A stretch of 64,000 bases of DNA from Planctomycetota bacterium (GTDB lineage Bacteria; Planctomycetota; UBA1135; UBA2386), in assembly GCA_028281765.1 (NCBI GenBank), contig JANQJF010000039.1, positions 173,646 to 237,645 of the forward strand. The letters run 5' to 3'. This document shows positions 54,026 through 61,848 of the stretch, piece by piece. Under the pieces are notes generated by a model. It had not been told where the DNA came from, did no database searches, and saw only the letters and a program-made list of their open reading frames with translations. Each line of letters opens with the position of its first letter. The stretch's first letter is position 1. Both the position numbers and the translations under genes were made by a program.

Positions 54026-55405
54026 TCATCCCGCGCCGATGCTGTTGACCGCCGAGCCCTGGCCCTGCAGTTGGTTGATCAGCACCTCGAGATTTGCGTA
54101 TCGCTGCGTGAGACTCAGCTCCATCTGCTCGAGTCGTCGTTCCGCACGTTCGATGTTCTGGTCGATCTGCTTCGACATGCGGTCGATGCCGTCGGTACGC
54201 GCCTTGATCAGCCCGTCGATCGAGTCCGTGAAGACGTCGAGCTCCGAGAAGATCCGGTTCGCGATGCCGGAGTCTTCGTTGGTGAAGATCGCCTTGACCG
54301 CGTCCTCGTCCTCGATCAGCGCGGCTTCGAACTCGCTCTGCGTGAACGTCAGCCGACCCTCGGTGTCCGAGGAGATGCCGATCTGCGCGAACATCGTGAA
54401 CGTCTCGCTGCCCGCTTCGTCGACCGTGCTGCCGACGATCGAACGGAGCGTCGACCGGATGCTGCGCAGCGTGACGTCGCCGAAGAGCTCGCTCTGCGCT
54501 TCGCCGTCTTCGTTGACGACGGATTGCGCTTCGATGAAGTCGACGATCTCGTTGTACTTGTCGACGAACTCTTTGACCTTCTCCGACGTGGCCTCGGTGT
54601 CGGTCGTGACCGTGACGCGTGTCGTCGCGTTGGGTTCCGTGTCCGAGTGAGCCCCAATGAGATCGAGCGTCACGCCCGGAATCAGATTGTTGATCTGGTT
54701 CGATGACCGCGAGATCTGGATGCCGTCCAACTCGACGACTGCGTCGGTGCCGGCGGTGATTTCGTTGCCTTCGATTTCGTTGATCAACCCTTCGAGTGAC
54801 GTGCCGGTCAGATCCGTGCTTACGTTGAACTGGTTGTCAGTGCCCGGTTCACGGGACGTGAAGACCAGCTGGAACGGATCCGTATCTGAGCCGGTGTCGA
54901 TGACCTGGGCTCGCACGCCGATGTCCGCGGCGTTGACTTCGTTCGCGATGTCCGTCAGCGACTTGTTGCCGGCACTCAGTGAGACGTACTCGGTACCGTT
55001 GTTGGAGCTGAAGATCAGCGTGTTGCCGCCTTCGTAGTCCTGGGACGTAGCGCTCGCGTCGCCGGTCGAGGCTTTGACCTGGGACTTCGCGAGGCTGACG
55101 ACGCGGATGTCGTACGAACCCGATGCCGCGCTGCTCGAAGCGGTAGCGGTCAGCGTGTTCTCATCATCCGACGTCGCCTTGTAGTCCAGGAAGTTCGTCG
55201 ACTGCCGGATGTCCTTCGACTTCTCGACGAGGTCCTTCAGCATCTGCTCGACGTCACCGAACAGATTCTTCTGCGTGCTGAGCAGGCTCTTCTTGCGTTG
55301 GAACGCCTGGATCGGCCGTTGCTCCACGGCGAGAAGCGCCTGGATGATCGCTTGCGAGTCGAGACCCGAAGCGAGGCCGGAGAAGCTGATCCCAGTCGTA
55401 GACAT
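54026..55405 (-). CDS. fliD: Flagellar filament cap protein FliD
   Basis: The 459-aa hook-associated protein 2 caps the filament and guides flagellin folding. The N-terminal FliD_N region begins MSTTGISFSGLASGLDSQAI with the typical GL.SGLD..AI and KKSLLSTQKNLF. The middle (about 120-230) is the variable domain, and the C-terminal FliD_C domain (about 235-445) ends with QIDQNIERAERRLEQMELSL ... YANLEVLINQLQGQ, the expected terminal coiled coil. The sequence GGAAGGAA about 9 nt upstream provides a ribosome-binding site, and a sigma-28-like promoter lies at 55441-55468. Confidence 0.95.
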   Translation of the reverse strand: MSTTGISFSGLASGLDSQAIIQALLAVEQRPIQAFQRKKSLLSTQKNLFGDVEQMLKDLVEKSKDIRQSTNFLDYKATSDDENTLTATASSSAASGSYDIRVVSLAKSQVKASTGDASATSQDYEGGNTLIFSSNNGTEYVSLSAGNKSLTDIANEVNAADIGVRAQVIDTGSDTDPFQLVFTSREPGTDNQFNVSTDLTGTSLEGLINEIEGNEITAGTDAVVELDGIQISRSSNQINNLIPGVTLDLIGAHSDTEPNATTRVTVTTDTEATSEKVKEFVDKYNEIVDFIEAQSVVNEDGEAQSELFGDVTLRSIRSTLRSIVGSTVDEAGSETFTMFAQIGISSDTEGRLTFTQSEFEAALIEDEDAVKAIFTNEDSGIANRIFSELDVFTDSIDGLIKARTDGIDRMSKQIDQNIERAERRLEQMELSLTQRYANLEVLINQLQGQGSAVNSIGAG

Positions 55406-55440
55406 TGTGCGGTTCCTTCCGGGGGGAAGTCCTATGTGGA

Positions 55441-55468
55441 TTATCGGAACACGCGCGGGGCCACTTGA
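55441..55468 (-). promoter_or_regulatory. Sigma-28-like promoter of fliD
   Basis: On the minus strand a TCAAGT -35-like element (55463-55468) stands about 15 nt before TCCGATAA (55441-55448), which matches 7 of 8 bases of the flagellar sigma-28 -10 consensus GCCGATAA. The implied transcript starts about 30 nt before the fliD ATG. The -35 match is weaker than the -10 match. Confidence 0.6.
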
Positions 55469-55473
55469 TCGAT

Positions 55474-55496
55474 CAATCGGGAACGTTGCCCGATTG
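55474..55496 (-). terminator. Hairpin after flaG
   Basis: CAATCGGG-AACGTTG-CCCGATTG, with 8-bp perfect arms, lies 21 nt after the flaG stop and upstream of the fliD promoter. It is likely to reduce read-through from flaG to fliD; no U-run follows. Confidence 0.5.
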
Positions 55497-55516
55497 CGAA
55501 TGTGCGGAACCGCCGA

Positions 55517-55966
55517 TCAGAAGGTGCGGTCGACCAAGTTGCCGGTGGGACCTTCGCGCAGCGCGTCTTTGAGCTCTTGCTCGGGGATCTGGCGCAGCAC
55601 TTCGCCGGTCTCGCGATCGCGGATCGCGAAGAAGGTTTCCTCGGTTTCCGGGTCGACGTTGATCTTGATCTCGGTCGGAACCGGCGGACGCGCCTCGCGC
55701 ACCAGCTGGTCGCTGATGTCGCGCTGGGTCGTGGCCTGGTCGATCTCGGCCTGACGGTCGTCGTTCGACTTCCGTCCTCCGACGTCGTCTTCACCTGGCC
55801 GTGCGGCTTCGAACGAAGCCAGCACTCCATCGCCTTCGGGCGCCGCGACGGGTTGCCCCACCACAGGCGACTCGCCCTGCGTGCGTCCCTCGGGCGATTG
55901 CGCTCTCGGTTGATTGTCGCGCGAGACGGCAATTGCGTCGCGCGGCTGAATCCCGTTGAACTCCAT
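55517..55966 (-). CDS. flaG: FlaG family flagellar protein
   Basis: The 149-aa product is made of a low-complexity, charged N-terminal 85 residues and a C-terminal FlaG domain. The domain reads TEIKINVDPETEETFFAIRD then ETGEVLRQIPEQELKDAL, matching the family pattern (V.D..G......I.D..TGEV.RQIP..E.L). FlaG proteins influence filament length or glycosylated flagellin assembly in other bacteria; the exact role is not settled. The ATG directly follows a 24-nt hairpin that includes the Shine-Dalgarno bases, so translation may be controlled by RNA structure. It lies between fliD and the first flagellin, all on the same strand. Confidence 0.88.
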   Translation of the reverse strand: MEFNGIQPRDAIAVSRDNQPRAQSPEGRTQGESPVVGQPVAAPEGDGVLASFEAARPGEDDVGGRKSNDDRQAEIDQATTQRDISDQLVREARPPVPTEIKINVDPETEETFFAIRDRETGEVLRQIPEQELKDALREGPTGNLVDRTF

Positions 55967-55990
55967 GACAGTTTCTCCAACGAAACTGTC
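55967..55990 (-). promoter_or_regulatory. RNA hairpin abutting the flaG start and holding its RBS
   Basis: The minus-strand sequence reads GACAGTTTC-GTTGGA-GAAACTGTC immediately followed by ATG. The 9-bp perfect arms flank a loop that begins the Shine-Dalgarno-like GGAGA, whose second half is paired. With no spacer between the stem and the start codon, a folded form would hinder ribosome entry, so it is a candidate translational switch. Confidence 0.6.
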
Positions 55991-56011
55991 GGCATTCTCG
56001 ACGACTGACTT

Positions 56012-56037
56012 GAGACTGACGCCGTGGCGTCAGTCTC
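56012..56037 (-). terminator. Hairpin between flagellin 1 and flaG
   Basis: GAGACTGACGCC-GT-GGCGTCAGTCTC forms perfect 12-bp arms, 45 nt after the flagellin 1 stop. It is a strong stem without a U-run, probably a terminator or 3' stabilising hairpin for the abundant flagellin transcript. Confidence 0.65.
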
Positions 56038-56081
56038 GTGGTGAGCCGCCCCCGCGCGAGGCGACCCACCCGAGTTCTCGA

Positions 56082-56906
56082 TCAGATCAGCTGGAGAGCC
56101 GACTGCGGCGCGGCGTTCGCCTGGCCGAGAATCGAGATGCTCGCCTGCTGCAGGATCGAGTTCCGCGTCAGTTGCGCCGTTTCGAACGCGACGTCGACGT
56201 CGCGGATTCGGCTGTTCGCGGCCTGCAGGTTCTCGGTTTGGACACCGAGGTTGGTGATCGTCGAGTTGAGGCGGTTCTGGACCGCACCCAGCTTGCCTCG
56301 CAGGCTCGAGACCGAGTTGATCGCCGCGTCGATCTGAGTGATCGCGAGCGTCGTGTTGCCGCCGGAGCCGATGTCGAGCGTGTTCAGGTTCAGCGACGTC
56401 GAGAGCGATGCCTCGAGCGTGATGCTGATCTGGTCGACCGACGACGAAGTGCCGATGCCAACCTGGAAGCTGATGTTCGACGAGCTGCCGTCGAGCAGCT
56501 TGATGTTGTTGAACTCCGTCGAGCTGCTGATTCGGTTGACTTCGCTGATCAGGCTCTGGAACTCTTCGTCCAGCGTCTCGCGGTCGGCCGGTGAGACCGT
56601 TCCGTTCGACGCCTGGATCGCCAGCTCACGCAGACGAACCATGACGTTCGAGATCTCGCTCATCGCGCCTTCGGCGGTCTGCACGAGCGAAATGCCGTCG
56701 TTCGCGTTCCGCTTGGCTTGATCCAAGGAACGGACCTGAGAACGAAGACGTTCGGAGATCGCGAGGCCGGCAGCGTCGTCCGACGCGTTGGCTACACGGA
56801 GACCCGTCGCGAGACGGCGGAAGTTGTCCCCCAGCTTCTGGTTGACTTGCGCAAGATTGCGCTGCGCGTTGATCGACGCGACGTTGGTATTGACTCGAAG
56901 TCCCAT
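56082..56906 (-). CDS. Flagellin 1
   Basis: The 274-aa flagellin is short, with only the conserved D0/D1 regions and a minimal central part. The N-terminal domain starts MGLRVNTNVASINAQRNL and includes RLATGLRVANASDDAAGLAI and QTAEGAMSEISNVMVRLREL. The C-terminal domain runs from IDAAINSVSSLRGKLGAVQN to AQLTRNSILQQASISILGQA. The ATG at 56906 follows a GAGGA site. It has the same length as flagellin 2 with about half identical residues by eye, indicating an old duplication. A sigma-28-like promoter lies 65 nt upstream. It polymerises into the filament after export with FliS help. Confidence 0.95.
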   Translation of the reverse strand: MGLRVNTNVASINAQRNLAQVNQKLGDNFRRLATGLRVANASDDAAGLAISERLRSQVRSLDQAKRNANDGISLVQTAEGAMSEISNVMVRLRELAIQASNGTVSPADRETLDEEFQSLISEVNRISSSTEFNNIKLLDGSSSNISFQVGIGTSSSVDQISITLEASLSTSLNLNTLDIGSGGNTTLAITQIDAAINSVSSLRGKLGAVQNRLNSTITNLGVQTENLQAANSRIRDVDVAFETAQLTRNSILQQASISILGQANAAPQSALQLI

Positions 56907-56970
56907 CGCTTTCCTCGGTGCTCTTTCCTTGGTGTGTGGAAACCTCGCATGGTGCGCGGCTCCCTGTGCA

Positions 56971-56997
56971 TCGACGGAACAGTGGGATCTCGCTTTA
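56971..56997 (-). promoter_or_regulatory. Sigma-28-like promoter of flagellin 1
   Basis: On the minus strand TAAA (56994-56997) stands 15 nt before TCCGTCGA (56971-56978), 65 nt from the ATG. The TAAAGCGA start is shared with the flagellin 2 promoter, although the -10 is only a partial match (4 of 8). The whole gap 56907-57221 (315 nt) holds this promoter and the flagellin ribosome-binding site; beyond it, I see only a 10-bp CCCTCGAGGG palindrome (57197-57206) near the flagellin 2 end. Confidence 0.45.
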
Positions 56998-57221
56998 GCT
57001 CGAATGTGTACACCCCGCGGCCACGAGGTCTTGATCGTGGCGAGCTGCAACACATGGGTGCGCGCGTCGGGCCGGTCCGAGCGGAACTTCGACGACCACG
57101 GGGCGAGGCGTGCAGAACGCGTCAGCTCGTCAAGAAAAACTGCCCGACCGATCCCCGATTTGGGACCGGAACGGGAGTTGGAACGCGGGTTGCTCTCCCT
57201 CGAGGGGGGTCCGCGGGCGGA

Positions 57222-58046
57222 TCAGCCGAGCAGCGACAGGGCGATCTGCGGCTGCGCGTTGGTCTGCGCGAGGATCGACACGCTCGCCTGCTGCAGGATC
57301 GAGTTGCGCGTCAGCTGCGCGGTTTCGTGGGCGACGTCCACGTCGCGGATGCGGCTCTCGGCGGCGGACAGGTTCTCGACCTGGACGCTCAGGTTGTTGA
57401 TCGTGGAGCTCAGACGGTTCTGGGCGGTGCCGAAGCCGCCGCGCAGGCCGGTGACCGAATCGATCGCGGAGTCGAGGGCCGTCATCGCAGCAGCTGTGTC
57501 GCCGCCGTCGCCGATGTCGAGCGCGTTGATTCCGAGCGCGGCCGAGCGCGCCGAACCGAGGTTGACATCGATGGTATCGACGCCCGCCGTCGTGCCGTAG
57601 CCGACTTGGAAGGTCACGCTGGCTTGGCTGCCGTCGAGCAGGTTGATGTCGTTGAAGTCGGTGGATTGCGCGATGCGATCGACTTCTTGGGCGAGGCTCT
57701 GGAACTCGGCGTCGAGCGTGTCCTTGTCCGCGGCCGAGACCGAGCCGTTGGCGGACTGGACCGCGAGCTCCCGCATCCGGGTCAAGACGTTGCTGACCTC
57801 TCCGAGTGCCCCCTCGGCCGTTTGCACCATCGAGATGCCGTCGTTCGCGTTTCGCTTCGCCTGGCCGAGCGATCCGACCTGAGCGCGGAGGCGCTCGGAG
57901 ATCGCGAGGCCCGCGGCGTCGTCGGCCGCGTTGGAGATTCGGAGACCGGTCGCGAGCTTGCGGAAGTTACCCGAGAGGCGGTTGTTGACCTGCGCGAGGT
58001 TGCGTTGCGCGTTCAGCGAAGCGGTGTTGGTGTTGATCGTCAGCAT
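57222..58046 (-). CDS. Flagellin 2
   Basis: The 274-aa paralogue of flagellin 1 has the same domain layout: N-terminal TINTNTASLNAQRNLAQVNN, KLATGLRISNAADDAAGLAI and QTAEGALGEVSNVLTRMREL; C-terminal TGLRGGFGTAQNRLSSTINN and DVAHETAQLTRNSILQQASV. The ATG at 58046 starts the standard flagellin N-terminus and has a GGGGAGAG sequence upstream. Its promoter (58106-58132) is the best sigma-28 match in the window, so it may be the major filament subunit, an inference from promoter quality only. It is 315 nt upstream of flagellin 1 on the same strand. Confidence 0.95.
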   Translation of the reverse strand: MLTINTNTASLNAQRNLAQVNNRLSGNFRKLATGLRISNAADDAAGLAISERLRAQVGSLGQAKRNANDGISMVQTAEGALGEVSNVLTRMRELAVQSANGSVSAADKDTLDAEFQSLAQEVDRIAQSTDFNDINLLDGSQASVTFQVGYGTTAGVDTIDVNLGSARSAALGINALDIGDGGDTAAAMTALDSAIDSVTGLRGGFGTAQNRLSSTINNLSVQVENLSAAESRIRDVDVAHETAQLTRNSILQQASVSILAQTNAQPQIALSLLG

Positions 58047-58105
58047 TGTTGCTCTCCCCCAAGATGATGAATGCCGGTGTTGACCGTCGGTGATGACCGC
58101 AGCCA

Positions 58106-58132
58106 TTCACGGCAGGGGAGACTGTCGCTTTA
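58106..58132 (-). promoter_or_regulatory. Sigma-28-like promoter of flagellin 2 with palindrome over the -35
   Basis: The minus strand has TAAA (58129-58132), a 15-nt spacer, then GCCGTGAA (58106-58113; 6 of 8 to GCCGATAA), 60 nt before the ATG. The -35 element sits in the loop of an inverted repeat ACTGTCG-CTTTAGT-CGACAGT (58121-58141), which could be a repressor or activator site, or the terminator of the upstream carboxypeptidase gene. Confidence 0.65.
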
Positions 58133-58166
58133 GTCGACAGTGTCGAAAAACACAGCGATCGGCGTC

Positions 58167-59615
58167 TCAGTCCGATACGAGCGAGACGACGAACCGATCG
58201 ACCGCGGCCTTGGTCGCGGACGTCGGGCAGGTGAAGTTGTTGACCAGGATCGAGAACACGATGGGCTTCGCGTTCTCATTCTTGCGCAGCGCGTAGCCCG
58301 ACAGCGCGACGACGCTGCTGATGTAGCCGGTCTTCGCGCGCACGCGCCCCTTGGCCTTCGTGTCGCGGAAGCGTCGACCGAGCGTGCCGTCGACGCCGGC
58401 GATCGGGAGGGTCGTCAGCCAGACGTCCTTGTGCTCGTGCTTCCACATGCCCTCGAGCAGGGCCGCGAGCTGTGCCGGCTTCACGAGGTTGAGTCGAGTG
58501 AGGCCCGAACCGTCGGCGATCCGCATGCCCTTGGTGTCGACGCCGATCTTCTCGAGCGCGGACTTGGCGTGGGCGGACGCCGCGCGCATTCCTGCTTGCC
58601 CGACCGTCGCGCGTGACGCGGCGCGGATCATCTGCTCGGCGTAGAGGTTCTGGCTGATTTTGTTCAGCACAATCAGCATGTCGCGATTCGGTGCGGACTC
58701 ATGCGTCGCGAGAAGGGTCTCGTCGCCGTAGCGCTCCGGGCGCTCCTTCAGTTCGTCCGCGTCGAGAGACGGACCATCCACTCGAACGCCCTTGGCGATC
58801 AAGGTCTCGCGCAGGACGTGCGCGGCGTACGCGGTCGGGTTCTCGACCGAGAAGCGCTCGCGCAGTCCGGACGCGTCCGCCGGCACGCGTCCGCCGATCG
58901 TCACACGATTGGTCGCGCGCGCGCGGTTGCTCCAGAATGTCGTGCGTCCGCCGGGCTCGGAGGTCACGGCCTGGTTCGTGATCGTGATGTAGGAGGTCGC
59001 CGGGACGATCGAGACCTTCGCGACTTCGCCGGGTGCATTGCCGCTGAGGTAGGCCGCCGCGATGTTCTCGGCGAAGCACAGCCCCGAGACCTGCGCGGCG
59101 TACGCGTCACCCTGGTACCCCCACGACCAACCCTCGCCCATGATCTCGTCGGGCTGACAGTCGTCGTCGCCGAGAATGCGACCGGTGACTCGGCGCAGGC
59201 CGTGCTCCTTCACCATGTGATCGACGAGGCGTTCGAACACGGCCGCGGGATTCTTGCCCTCGCTGCGGCCGCCGAGCGTCGGGTCACCGCTGCCGACGAG
59301 CACGAGGTCCCCGTCGAGCGTGCCCTCGTGCACGGCGCGCGTGCCGATCAGCGTCGTGCGGAAGCGGAAGTCCGGACCCAGCGTGAGCAGCGCGGTCGCC
59401 GACGACACGAGCTTCATGTTGGACGCGGTCATGAAGCCGCGGTCAGAGTCGTGCTCGTGGCGAACTTCGCCCGTGGCGAGGTCCTTGACGAGTACGCCGA
59501 CGCGTGCGCCGGACAGCGCGGGGTCGGATACGAACTGCTCGAGTGGGGACTGGGCTGCTGCGCATGTCGCCAGCAAGCCCACGAGGGGTAGGGCACGCCT
59601 CATGCGCGCTGTCAT
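58167..59615 (-). CDS. dacB: D-alanyl-D-alanine carboxypeptidase/endopeptidase (PBP4, peptidase S13)
   Basis: The 482-aa periplasmic penicillin-binding protein has a signal peptide (RALPLVGLLATCAAAQ). S13 active-site motifs are present: SNMK (Ser65 and Lys68, in FMTASNMKLVSSATALLTLG), SQN in LNKISQNLYAEQM, and KTG in VRAKTGYISSV. It trims or cleaves peptidoglycan cross-links, so the organism probably makes peptidoglycan, consistent with current knowledge of planctomycetes. The start at 59615 or the ATG at 59603 both leave a signal peptide. It lies directly upstream of the flagellin 2 promoter. Confidence 0.93.
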   Translation of the reverse strand: MTARMRRALPLVGLLATCAAAQSPLEQFVSDPALSGARVGVLVKDLATGEVRHEHDSDRGFMTASNMKLVSSATALLTLGPDFRFRTTLIGTRAVHEGTLDGDLVLVGSGDPTLGGRSEGKNPAAVFERLVDHMVKEHGLRRVTGRILGDDDCQPDEIMGEGWSWGYQGDAYAAQVSGLCFAENIAAAYLSGNAPGEVAKVSIVPATSYITITNQAVTSEPGGRTTFWSNRARATNRVTIGGRVPADASGLRERFSVENPTAYAAHVLRETLIAKGVRVDGPSLDADELKERPERYGDETLLATHESAPNRDMLIVLNKISQNLYAEQMIRAASRATVGQAGMRAASAHAKSALEKIGVDTKGMRIADGSGLTRLNLVKPAQLAALLEGMWKHEHKDVWLTTLPIAGVDGTLGRRFRDTKAKGRVRAKTGYISSVVALSGYALRKNENAKPIVFSILVNNFTCPTSATKAAVDRFVVSLVSD

Positions 59616-59817
59616 ACAGGAAAGTCCAGTGGTCGACCCAGCTGTTCGGAATCGCACTTCTGGTCGAGTGGCCGTGAACGCGTCCTTTCCGCTTGGGCGG
59701 GACTGCGGTCGTTGTCGTTACGCAGGCGAAACACGAGACCCACTAAGGGCCTGCACGTTTGTCGCGCTGAGACGGCACAGCGATTGCTTCAGGCCGAGCG
59801 CCTTTTCAGACATACCT

Positions 59818-60345
59818 ATGAAACGACTCACCTTGCTGTCTCTCCTCGCGCTCTCCGCCGCCGCATCGGCGCAGACCGCGACCTTCACTCTCTCCGGTCC
59901 CGCCTGTACGACGGGTCGAATCACACCGGCGCTCGGCGCCGTGCCGTTCAGCGCGCTCAACACGCCGAGGATCGGCACGACGTTCCAGGTCGCGACCGAG
60001 TCGACGGCGAACTACCCGTTCGGCAACAATCGTCAGGTGTACCTGCTGACGGGGTTCTCGAACTCTTCGCTCGGCGGACTGCCGCTGCCGTTCGACCTGG
60101 CGTCGCTGAACTCGAGCGATCCGATCTGCGGACTGCTGTCGACGTCGGCAGAAGTGTCGACGCCGGTGCCGCTGCAGGCGTCGTTCATGACGCCGTCGAT
60201 CGTCTCGATCAACATCCCGAACTCGACGAACTTGCTCGGTCTGGCCTTCTACCAGCAGGTCGCATCGATCGAGACTTCGACGTTCGGCCCACCGTTCTTC
60301 TCGCTCGCGCTGAGTCAGCTCGGGACCGGCGTCGTCGGCACCTGA
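59818..60345 (+). CDS. Small secreted protein with lineage-type C-terminal domain
   Basis: The 175-aa product has a clear signal peptide (MKRLTLLSLLALSAAASAQ). The mature chain is a single beta-rich domain (LPLPFDLASLNSSDPICGLL ... LLGLAFYQQVASIE) that resembles the C-terminal domains of the genes at 3379, 26297 and 60351, here almost alone. It may be the domain itself acting as a surface unit. Convergent with the gene at 60351, 5 nt away. The gap 59616-59817 upstream (202 nt) holds the divergent promoters; no element there is clear. Confidence 0.8.
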   Translation: MKRLTLLSLLALSAAASAQTATFTLSGPACTTGRITPALGAVPFSALNTPRIGTTFQVATESTANYPFGNNRQVYLLTGFSNSSLGGLPLPFDLASLNSSDPICGLLSTSAEVSTPVPLQASFMTPSIVSINIPNSTNLLGLAFYQQVASIETSTFGPPFFSLALSQLGTGVVGT

Positions 60346-60350
60346 TCCGG

Positions 60351-61703
60351 CTACTGCGACCCGATGACGTTCAATCCGGCGTTCGAGAACGCCAAGTTCC
60401 ACGCGTTGGGTGCGCCGAGTGCGACCAGCTGATTGAAGAACACGCTGTTCGCGAGCGTCGGGTCGTCCGGGATGGCGAGCATCCAAGACGTGGGTCCGAC
60501 CGGGAGTGCGAACAGCGGAGCGATCGTCAGTTCGCACCCAGCAGCACCGAACGGTCCGAGGTCCACCGGTAGCGCGACGCCACCGAACGTCGATGCGTCG
60601 AAGCCGAGCATCATCACTGCCGGTAGTTGCGCCGCGTTGATGATCTGGAGCGACAGAGTCTCTCCCGTCCACGGGCGTCCGCGCGATCCGGCGAACGGCG
60701 TGAACTCGACGACGCCCTCGTCGCTCGCGCAGCCGCTACCGAACGTCTGGTGCTGGGCGGTGACGACGGTTTCGTAGAACCACGTGTCACTCGTCGTGCC
60801 CGTGGACGCCACGCCACCGAACATCACCGTCTGCGCGCGCGCGGCGTCGAACGCCATCGCGAATTCCAGCGTGGTCGGCGCCTCGGTGGTCGCGGCGTTC
60901 CGGACGACCCAAGGGGACGCTGCGCCGATGCTGCGATCGAGTTCGTGGGTGGCCCAGGAGGTCGTCGAGTCGAAGCCGAGCCGGACGACTCGGTCGCGCG
61001 AGCTGTCGTAGACCATGCTCCAGCCCGCCGGGATTGCTCCGACGCTCAGCACCGTCCAGTTGGTGCCGTTCCACTCCCAGGTGTCCTGGAACTCACTGCT
61101 GCCCCCGACGCCACCGGACATCAGCACGGTGCCGCGACTTTCGTCGTAGACCATGCGCGCATGGGTGCGCTGAGACGGTGTGGTGGCGGTGCCGAGTTGC
61201 GTCCACTGCACGCCGTTCCACATCCACGTTTCGTTCGTCGCGTTCGATTGCGGACCGCCGCCGAACATCAGCACCCCGTTGTTCGCTCGGGACATCGCGG
61301 CGCCCGCTCGAAACGGCGGCGACTGCGCTCCCGTGGCGACGCGCGACCAGGTGACGCCGTTCCACAGCCACGTGCCGTCTTGGCCGAAGCCGGTGGCGGT
61401 CACCAGGACGCCGCCGAGGACGGGGTCGTAGGCTGCTGTCGGGTTGAGACCCAGGGGCCCGCTCAGCGCCGGGATCGGGGACCACAGGGCGCCGTCCCAC
61501 TCCCACGCGTCCGCGAGAGCCTGGAAGCCTGCGTCGAGGCCGCCGAGTAGGACGGTCCTCTCGCGAACCGGGTCGTACACCATGGACGCGGCGAACCGAG
61601 CTGGTGGTGATGCCGCCGGGGCTGCGAGCCGCCAGTCGGTTTGTGCGGGCGCGGCACCGAGTGTGCTGAGAATCGCGAGGGACAGGAAAAGGGTTCTGCG
61701 CAT
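60351..61703 (-). CDS. Secreted kelch-like propeller with lineage-type C-terminal domain
   Basis: The 450-aa exported protein has signal peptide MRRTLFLSLAILSTLGAAPA. Five to six kelch/galactose-oxidase-like blades follow, visible as repeats of MVYDPVRERTVLLGGLDA, DAWEWDGALWSPI, TWLWNGVTWSRV, TWMWNGVQWTQL and TWEWNGTNWTVL (residues about 35-310). The last 130 residues start FGSGCASDEG and form the shared C-terminal domain (LPVDLGPFGAAGCELTIAPL ... SVFFNQLVALGAPN). Function unknown; probably a surface or extracellular binding protein. The 145-nt gap upstream, before the LysR gene, shows no distinct element. Confidence 0.85.
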   Translation of the reverse strand: MRRTLFLSLAILSTLGAAPAQTDWRLAAPAASPPARFAASMVYDPVRERTVLLGGLDAGFQALADAWEWDGALWSPIPALSGPLGLNPTAAYDPVLGGVLVTATGFGQDGTWLWNGVTWSRVATGAQSPPFRAGAAMSRANNGVLMFGGGPQSNATNETWMWNGVQWTQLGTATTPSQRTHARMVYDESRGTVLMSGGVGGSSEFQDTWEWNGTNWTVLSVGAIPAGWSMVYDSSRDRVVRLGFDSTTSWATHELDRSIGAASPWVVRNAATTEAPTTLEFAMAFDAARAQTVMFGGVASTGTTSDTWFYETVVTAQHQTFGSGCASDEGVVEFTPFAGSRGRPWTGETLSLQIINAAQLPAVMMLGFDASTFGGVALPVDLGPFGAAGCELTIAPLFALPVGPTSWMLAIPDDPTLANSVFFNQLVALGAPNAWNLAFSNAGLNVIGSQ

Positions 61704-61848
61704 CGTCTCGTGTCTCGAAAGGGGGTCGGAGATTCGTCGGAGCGTGCGGACGGAACAGCAACCGGCGTGCCGGTGCCGTCGCCGAGCGACGGGAATCGAG
61801 GACCCGTGCCGGGCGCCCGACTGCGCGGACGAGACGCGCGCTTCGAGG

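Noticed and set aside
57197..57206. CCCTCGAGGG palindrome as a terminator of flagellin 2
   Set aside because: The palindrome has no loop and folds poorly as RNA, with no U-run, so I do not list it as a terminator.
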